Of a stretch of 9,030 nucleotides of DNA, positions 5,507 through 9,030 are shown piece after piece. The position numbers and the translations under genes were made by a program. Source of the DNA: Phenylobacterium sp. (GTDB taxonomy: Bacteria > Pseudomonadota > Alphaproteobacteria > Caulobacterales > Caulobacteraceae); NCBI GenBank assembly GCA_025350885.1, contig JANXXA010000098.1:1-9030 (forward strand), in the 5' to 3' direction. The notes beneath the pieces are model-generated. The model had not been told where the DNA came from and made no database searches. It saw nothing but the letters and a program-made list of their open reading frames with translations. How positions within the stretch are numbered: the stretch's first letter is position 1; each line of letters begins with the position of its first letter.

Positions 5507-6229
5507 TTATATTTTCGAGAGCTTGCCGACAGCGGCGATCGGGCCGCTGGGCGCGTCGATCTTCGGCGAACCGCCGGGCGGTTCGACCGAGACGGCGATC
5601 GCGGCGCCTTCGGCCAGCGACGACAACAGGCTTTGCGGCATTGGCATCGACTTGGTCTTGCCGGGCTCGATGAAGCCCAGCGGGCGCGGCTTGCCGTCGG
5701 CGGGGATCACCCACAGTTCGTGAACGTGCGCGGGATCGCCGCCGGGCTGGACCAAGGATGTGACGATCAGCGCCTTGCGGACCGGATCATAGGCGGCGAC
5801 GAACAGCGGGACCGGCGCGCCGGACGGGCTGACCAGACTGGCGTTGAGCAGTTGGCCGGGCGCGGGCGGCTGGACCAGCACGGGCGGCCGATTGGCCAGC
5901 ATTACGGCAACCGCCAGGCTGGCCGCGGCCAGCGACAGGGACGCAACGGTCGCGCGCCGCCAGAAGCCGGCGCCGCGGCCGACGCCTGAGTTGTCGTTGG
6001 CCGGCAGGGCGCGCTCAATGCGCGGCCACAGGCCGGCCGGCGCGGTTGCCGGCGCGATTCCCTCAACCAGAGGGGTCAGCCGGGCGCGCCAGGCGTCCAC
6101 CAGGACGGCGAATGCCGGATCGGCGGCGGCGCGAACCTCGGCCTGACGCCGCTCTTCGGCGGACAGCACACCAAGGGCGTGTTCGGCGGCGAACGCTTCG
6201 GCTTCGGTCAGATCGGGGCGCTCGCTCAT
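5507..6229 (-). CDS. RskA-type anti-sigma factor
   Basis: This 240-residue protein has an N-terminal cytoplasmic helical segment (about 8-55, EAFAAEHALGVLSAEERR) that would hold the sigma factor and shows no zinc-binding HxxxCxxC motif. A single membrane helix follows at about 93-112 (ATVASLSLAAASLAVAVMLA), then a periplasmic domain with HVHELWVIPADGKPRPLG (168-185) and a VEPPGGSP segment, both typical of RskA C-termini. It should bind the ECF sigma factor encoded immediately upstream and release it after a membrane or periplasmic signal, probably by proteolysis. Its ATG overlaps the sigma stop by 4 bases (ATGA, 6226-6229), indicating translational coupling. Confidence 0.9.
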   Translation of the reverse strand: MSERPDLTEAEAFAAEHALGVLSAEERRQAEVRAAADPAFAVLVDAWRARLTPLVEGIAPATAPAGLWPRIERALPANDNSGVGRGAGFWRRATVASLSLAAASLAVAVMLANRPPVLVQPPAPGQLLNASLVSPSGAPVPLFVAAYDPVRKALIVTSLVQPGGDPAHVHELWVIPADGKPRPLGFIEPGKTKSMPMPQSLLSSLAEGAAIAVSVEPPGGSPKIDAPSGPIAAVGKLSKI

Positions 6230-6780
6230 GGCTCCAGACAGCCTTTCAGGCGAGCCAGCCCGCGGCGGATCCAGCTTTTCACCGTACCCAGCGGCGCATC
6301 CATGCGGCTGGCCAGGGCGGCATAGGCCAGGCCCTCGAAGAAGGCGGTGCGGATCGCGCGCTGGGTGCGATCATCGAGCTGCGAGAGGCAGTCCTGCAGA
6401 CGGCCATTTTCGCCGGCGGTGACCAGCAGGGCCTCGGCGCCCACCGCGCTGTCGGCGATCTGCAGATCATCGACTTGCTCGGCGTAGGCCATAGGGCCGC
6501 GGGCGCGCAACCGGTCGATGGCGCGGTTGCGGGCGATGGTCGAGGCCCACGTCATCACGCCCGCGCGACCTGAGTCGAAGCGGTCGGCTCTTCGCCAGAT
6601 GGTGACATAGACTTCCTGCAAAATGTCCTCGGCGTCTTCGCGGTCGGACAAGATACGCAGGCAAACGGCAAACAGCTTCGCCGAGGTCGCATCATAGAGT
6701 TGTTGCAGGGCCGCGCGCTCGCCGGCGGCGATGCGCGTCATGAGCCTTGCGAGGTCTTCGGGCGTGGTCGCGGCAGCCAA
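6226..6780 (-). CDS. ECF-type RNA polymerase sigma factor (SigK-like)
   Basis: This 184-residue protein has sigma region 2 at about 25-95, including DAEDILQEVYVTIW and the following RF...TWASTIARNRAIDRLR, and sigma region 4 at about 128-182 with the helix-turn-helix AYAALASRM...LGTVKSWIRRGLARLK. Length is normal for ECF sigma factors. The frame starts at TTG (6780); an ATG at 6741 is the alternative but would remove part of the first conserved helix (EDLARLM), so TTG is favoured, without a clear ribosome binding site. It is coupled to the RskA-type gene and likely drives transcription of its own operon and the fasciclin gene. The link to SigK rests on the anti-sigma and FAS1 partners rather than on alignment. 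Confidence 0.92.
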   Translation of the reverse strand: MAAATTPEDLARLMTRIAAGERAALQQLYDATSAKLFAVCLRILSDREDAEDILQEVYVTIWRRADRFDSGRAGVMTWASTIARNRAIDRLRARGPMAYAEQVDDLQIADSAVGAEALLVTAGENGRLQDCLSQLDDRTQRAIRTAFFEGLAYAALASRMDAPLGTVKSWIRRGLARLKGCLEP

Positions 6781-6915
6781 GATTGAACTCAGGTCTCACA
6801 GGGCTTGGAGGCCGAGCGTCGGGGGGCGGACATCATCCCCAGACGCCAGCCTGTGGCAATTTCCTTTAGGCCCATGGCGTCCGCTCTGGAACCCCGAAAT
6901 CCACTGGCGAGCCGT

Positions 6916-7140
6916 TCAGGCGGCGACCGGCTTTGGCTTGCGCGCCGCCGTGCGCTTGGCCTGGGCCGAGGCCAGTCGCTCAGTGCGACGCGCGGTGGCG
7001 GCGGCCTCCAGCGCGGGCAACAGTTCGCTCGCCGCAGCCTGCTGACGCTCGTCGCCATCGGTGTGCAGCCGCCGCGCGTTGGCAAGCAGATTGACCACCT
7101 GTTCATCGGTCAGGGTCGGGATCTTTTCGATCAGGGTCAT
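6916..7140 (-). CDS. Small helical basic hypothetical protein
   Basis: This 74-residue protein starts MTLIEKIPTLTDEQVVNLLA and runs into a long helix ending in an Arg/Lys/Ala-rich tail (AKRTAARKPKPVAA). The ATG has a strong ribosome binding site (GGAGAGG, 5 nt upstream). The sequence looks like a conserved alphaproteobacterial small protein; its function is unknown. The basic tail could bind nucleic acid. It lies 135 bp upstream of the sigma gene on the same strand and may share its transcript. It is divergent from the cold-shock gene, across a 239-bp gap. Confidence 0.75.
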   Translation of the reverse strand: MTLIEKIPTLTDEQVVNLLANARRLHTDGDERQQAAASELLPALEAAATARRTERLASAQAKRTAARKPKPVAA

Positions 7141-7323
7141 GCACGCCTCTCCACACTTGAGCGCCGCAGTTAGCGCGGGCGTCAGGGACTATATGGGCGA
7201 GCCGGCGATTGGTTTCGAAGTTTTTTCCGACAATTTCGCCCGTCTTGCGTGCGCTTTGGAAATCCGCCACGGTGCCGGGTATCGAATTCGCCAGGGTTCA
7301 GCCGGCCCGCCGCGAACTGAGAT

Positions 7324-7349
7324 CGCCGGCGCAATCGCGTGGGCCGGCG
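7324..7349 (+). promoter_or_regulatory. Hairpin in the cold-shock gene 5' leader
   Basis: CGCCGGC (7324-7330) pairs with GCCGGCG (7343-7349) around a 12-nt loop, 30 nt upstream of the start codon and 14 nt before the AAGGAA ribosome binding site. Cold-shock leaders often fold and change shape with temperature, so a regulatory role is plausible but unproven. The rest of the 7141-7379 gap shows no gene and no clear promoter. Confidence 0.3.
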
Positions 7350-7379
7350 GCAATAATCTATCGAAGGAACATACCTCTC

Positions 7380-7586
7380 ATGGCTACCGGCACCGTCAAA
7401 TGGTTCAATGGCGCCAAGGGCTTCGGGTTCATCCAACCGGATGCCGGCGGCCCTGACGTGTTCGTGCATATCTCCGCGGTCGAGCGCGCGGGCCTGCGGT
7501 CTTTGGACGAAGGCCAGAAGATCACCTACGAACTCGAAAAGGATCCGCCCAGCGGCAAGTCAGCCGCAGGGCAGCTGCAAGCGTAG
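7380..7586 (+). CDS. Cold-shock domain protein
   Basis: This 68-residue protein is the standard single cold-shock domain length. It begins [20 protein letters not shown] and contains both RNA-binding motifs, RNP1 (KGFGFI, 13-18) and RNP2 (VFVHIS, 27-32). It binds single-stranded RNA or DNA in the cytoplasm as an RNA chaperone. AAGGAA lies 10 nt before the ATG. A strong terminator follows 41 nt after the stop, so it is a single-gene transcript with a long, possibly structured leader. Several csp paralogs usually exist per genome, so a specific gene letter is not assigned. Confidence 0.95.
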   Translation: MATGTVKWFNGAKGFGFIQPDAGGPDVFVHISAVERAGLRSLDEGQKITYELEKDPPSGKSAAGQLQA

Positions 7587-7627
7587 TATCAGTCTTGCGG
7601 GGCCCAGCGCCTCGTCAAGTGTCCAGG

Positions 7628-7657
7628 ATGGGCCGGTGTTCAGCACCGGCCCATTTT
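7628..7657 (+). terminator. Rho-independent terminator after the cold-shock gene
   Basis: An 11-bp stem, ATGGGCCGGTG (7628-7638) with CACCGGCCCAT (7644-7654), has a 5-nt loop and leads into TTTT. Confidence 0.88.
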
Positions 7658-7671
7658 GCTTTGAGGGAAAG

Positions 7672-7710
7672 AAGGCCGGCCACGGAAAACACGGAAAGGG
7701 CACGGAAAAG
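7672..7710. repeat. Left terminal inverted repeat of GxxExxY cassette 3
   Basis: This 39-bp arm begins AAGGCCGGCCACGGAAAACA and has three CACGGAA boxes at 7681, 7690 and 7701. It matches the reverse complement of 8159-8197 at 36 of 39 positions. It follows the cold-shock terminator by 14 nt. Confidence 0.88.
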
Positions 7711-7764
7711 GTTTTCTATGTTCTTGATTTGTTCCATCCAAGACCGTTGCTGCATATTGCGGGC

Positions 7765-8157
7765 GTGAACAGTCAGCCACCCGACGGCCTGATCTACCAG
7801 AACGAGGCGTTTCAAATTCGCGGCGCAGCGTTCGAGGTCTATCGCGCCATGGGCGCGGGGTTCTTGGAAGCCGTCTATCAGGAGTGTCTGGAGATTGAGT
7901 TTGCAAATGGCAGCATACCCTTTGAAAGGGCCAAGCCGCTTAACCTGACTTACCGAGACCAGCCTCTCAGCCACAGCTATGTCGCTGACTTGGTTTGCTA
8001 CGGCCGGATCATCGTGGAACTCAAGGCTGTGCGCACCATCGCGCCCGAACATCGGGCGCAGACGATCAACTACCTGCGAGCTACGGATACGAAACTGGGC
8101 CTGCTCGTCAATTTCGGCTCAGCGCCGCGAGTGGAGATCGAGCATTTCGTTCTGTGA
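7765..8157 (+). CDS. GxxExxY protein, copy 3 (PD-(D/E)XK nuclease-like)
   Basis: This 130-residue protein starts at GTG 7765, chosen because it gives the same length as copy 1 and leaves the upstream leader shared with copy 2 untranslated. The frame is open much further upstream, but that stretch covers the cold-shock gene antiphase, its terminator and the left repeat. GFLEAVY lies at 32-38; Asp75, Glu85 and Lys87 form the D-x9-E-x-K nuclease-like site, followed by RAQT. All key residues are present. Only a weak GC-rich ribosome binding site is seen. The TGA is followed after 1 nt by the right inverted repeat. Relation to copies 1 and 2 shows gene multiplication within this chromosome region. 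Confidence 0.9.
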   Translation: MNSQPPDGLIYQNEAFQIRGAAFEVYRAMGAGFLEAVYQECLEIEFANGSIPFERAKPLNLTYRDQPLSHSYVADLVCYGRIIVELKAVRTIAPEHRAQTINYLRATDTKLGLLVNFGSAPRVEIEHFVL

Positions 8158-8158
8158 T

Positions 8159-8197
8159 CTTTTCCGTGCTCTTTCCGTATTTTCCGTGGCCGACCTT
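8159..8197. repeat. Right terminal inverted repeat of GxxExxY cassette 3
   Basis: Begins CTTTTCCGTGCTCTTTCCGT and ends GGCCGACCTT. It is the reverse complement of 7672-7710 with three mismatches, and its inner 33 bp also correspond to the repeat after copy 1 (2082-2114) in the same orientation relative to the gene. Confidence 0.88.
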
Positions 8198-8257
8198 TAA
8201 CTTCAGTCTGCGCGTCGGAGGGTCGGGGTTGCGCGCCACCGACTCCGTCTCTAAACG

Positions 8258-8297
8258 GGCGGCCTAACCTGCAGATTTGACCGGGCCGCCGCGTTTT
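8258..8297 (+). terminator. Weak hairpin possibly ending the copy 3 transcript
   Basis: GGCGGCC (8258-8264) pairs with GGCCGCC (8284-8290) around a 19-nt loop, followed by GCGTTTTG. The loop is long and the T-run short, so termination is uncertain. It could instead belong to the carB leader. Confidence 0.25.
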
Positions 8298-8327
8298 GAG
8301 CGCGCGAGCCCTTGCGCGCGAGACCGG

Positions 8328-9030
8328 ATGCCCAAGCGGACAGACATCGCCTCGATCCTGATCATCGGCGCGGGCCCGATCATCATCGGCCAGGCGTGCG
8401 AGTTCGACTACTCCGGTGTGCAGGCCTGCAAGGCGCTCAGGGCCGAGGGCTACCGGATCGTGCTGGTCAATTCCAACCCGGCCACGATCATGACCGATCC
8501 GGATGTCGCCGACGCCACCTACATCGAGCCGATCACCCCGGAGATGGTCGAGAAGATCATCGCCAAGGAACGGCCCGACGCCCTGCTGCCGACCATGGGC
8601 GGCCAGACGGCGCTGAATACCGCGCTCGCGCTCGACGCCTCGGGGGTCCTGGCGAAATACGGGGTGGAGATGATCGGGGCCAGGGCCGAGGTCATCGACA
8701 AGGCCGAGGATCGCCAGAAGTTCCGCAACGCCATGGACGCCATCGGGCTGGAAAGCCCCAAGTCCAAGGCCGCCCACAACATGGACGAGGCGCTGGAAGG
8801 CGTGGAGTTCGTGGGCCTGCCCGCCATCGTGCGCCCCAGCTTTACCCTAGCCGGCACCGGCGGCGGCATCGCCTACAACATGGAAGAGTTCCGCGAGATC
8901 GTGGAACGCGGCCTGGACCTGTCGCCGACCACCGAGGTGCTCATCGAGGAGAGCGTGCTCGGCTGGAAGGAGTACGAGATGGAGGTCGTCCGCGACAAGG
9001 CGGACAACTGCATCATCGTCTGCTCCATCG
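8328..9030 (+). CDS. carB: Carbamoyl-phosphate synthase large subunit, N-terminal part
   Basis: The first 234 codons of CarB, running off the window edge (the full protein is usually about 1,080-1,100 residues). The protein begins [20 protein letters not shown] and continues [22 protein letters not shown], then [31 protein letters not shown] and [16 protein letters not shown]. These are the hallmarks of the first ATP-grasp domain, which phosphorylates bicarbonate. With CarA it makes carbamoyl phosphate from glutamine, bicarbonate and ATP for pyrimidine and arginine synthesis in the cytoplasm. carA is not in the window upstream. The ATG is preceded only by a weak purine stretch. A GCGCGC repeat pair (8300-8305, 8314-8319) lies just before it. 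Confidence 0.97.
   Translation, partial: MPKRTDIASILIIGAGPIIIGQACEFDYSGVQACKALRAEGYRIVLVNSNPATIMTDPDVADATYIEPITPEMVEKIIAKERPDALLPTMGGQTALNTALALDASGVLAKYGVEMIGARAEVIDKAEDRQKFRNAMDAIGLESPKSKAAHNMDEALEGVEFVGLPAIVRPSFTLAGTGGGIAYNMEEFREIVERGLDLSPTTEVLIEESVLGWKEYEMEVVRDKADNCIIVCSI

Larger units (their letters stand above)
7672..8197 (+). mobile_element. Candidate minimal GxxExxY cassette with terminal inverted repeats
   Basis: A 526-bp unit made of a left inverted repeat, a 54-nt leader, one GxxExxY gene, and a right inverted repeat beginning 1 nt after the stop. It sits between the cold-shock terminator and carB, with no other gene inside and no transposase. No convincing target-site duplication is seen at its edges. 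Mobility is inferred from the boundaries, the related partial copies at 1687-2114 and 4003-4615, and the position between housekeeping genes. Confidence 0.5.

Noticed and set aside
6841..6864. ECF-like promoter GGAAAT ... CGTCT upstream of the sigma gene on the minus strand
   Set aside because: The spacing (13 nt between hexamer and CGTC) is too short compared with usual ECF promoters and no matching copy precedes the fasciclin gene.
7408..7764. Long open frame upstream of GxxExxY copy 3 reading through the cold-shock gene and left repeat
   Set aside because: It covers the cold-shock gene out of phase, its terminator and the cassette arm; homology to the other copies begins only around 7765.
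8070..8777. Minus-strand frame of 235 codons
   Set aside because: Antisense to the unmistakable carB start and to the end of GxxExxY copy 3; Gly/Asp/Arg-rich shadow composition.

Overview
The window is GC-rich chromosomal DNA from an alphaproteobacterium. The style of CarB, the cold-shock protein and the ECF sigma/RskA pair suggests Caulobacterales (Caulobacter/Phenylobacterium-like). This is inferred from remembered family features, not from a search.

Positions 1-1650 form a small-gene accessory block: a ribbon-helix-helix-like protein, several hypothetical proteins of 28-75 residues on both strands, and a 169-residue protein with a HEPN-like R-x4-H motif. From 1687 to 8197 three GxxExxY (PD-(D/E)XK nuclease-like) paralogs are scattered among ordinary genes, at 1687-2079 (+), 4003-4404 (-) and 7765-8157 (+). 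Between them lie a secreted DUF885 putative metallopeptidase (2120-3925, -) and an apparent minus-strand regulon made of a 74-aa conserved-looking protein, an ECF sigma factor, an RskA-type anti-sigma factor and a FAS1 (fasciclin) protein (7140 down to 4836). A cold-shock protein with its own terminator follows (7380-7657, +). The window ends inside carB (from 8328, +).

The most interesting feature is the link between GxxExxY genes and short repeats. Copy 3 is bracketed by 39-bp imperfect inverted repeats (7672-7710 and 8159-8197, 36/39 matching), which makes a compact 526-bp cassette whose only gene is the nuclease-like ORF. Copy 1 keeps only the downstream repeat, starting 2 nt after its stop. 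Copy 2 is preceded by a 31-bp perfect inverted repeat of different sequence but the same design: three CACRRA boxes spaced 9-11 nt. Copies 2 and 3 also share a 5' leader. This looks like a minimal mobile or repeat-partnered element without a transposase.

The 431-bp gap at 4405-4835 holds no gene. It contains the copy 2 leader, the inverted repeat, a 118-bp direct repeat in two copies exactly 180 bp apart, a relic of a fasciclin 3' end, and the fasciclin terminator. The relic shows that the fasciclin tail and the downstream repeat unit were duplicated in tandem.
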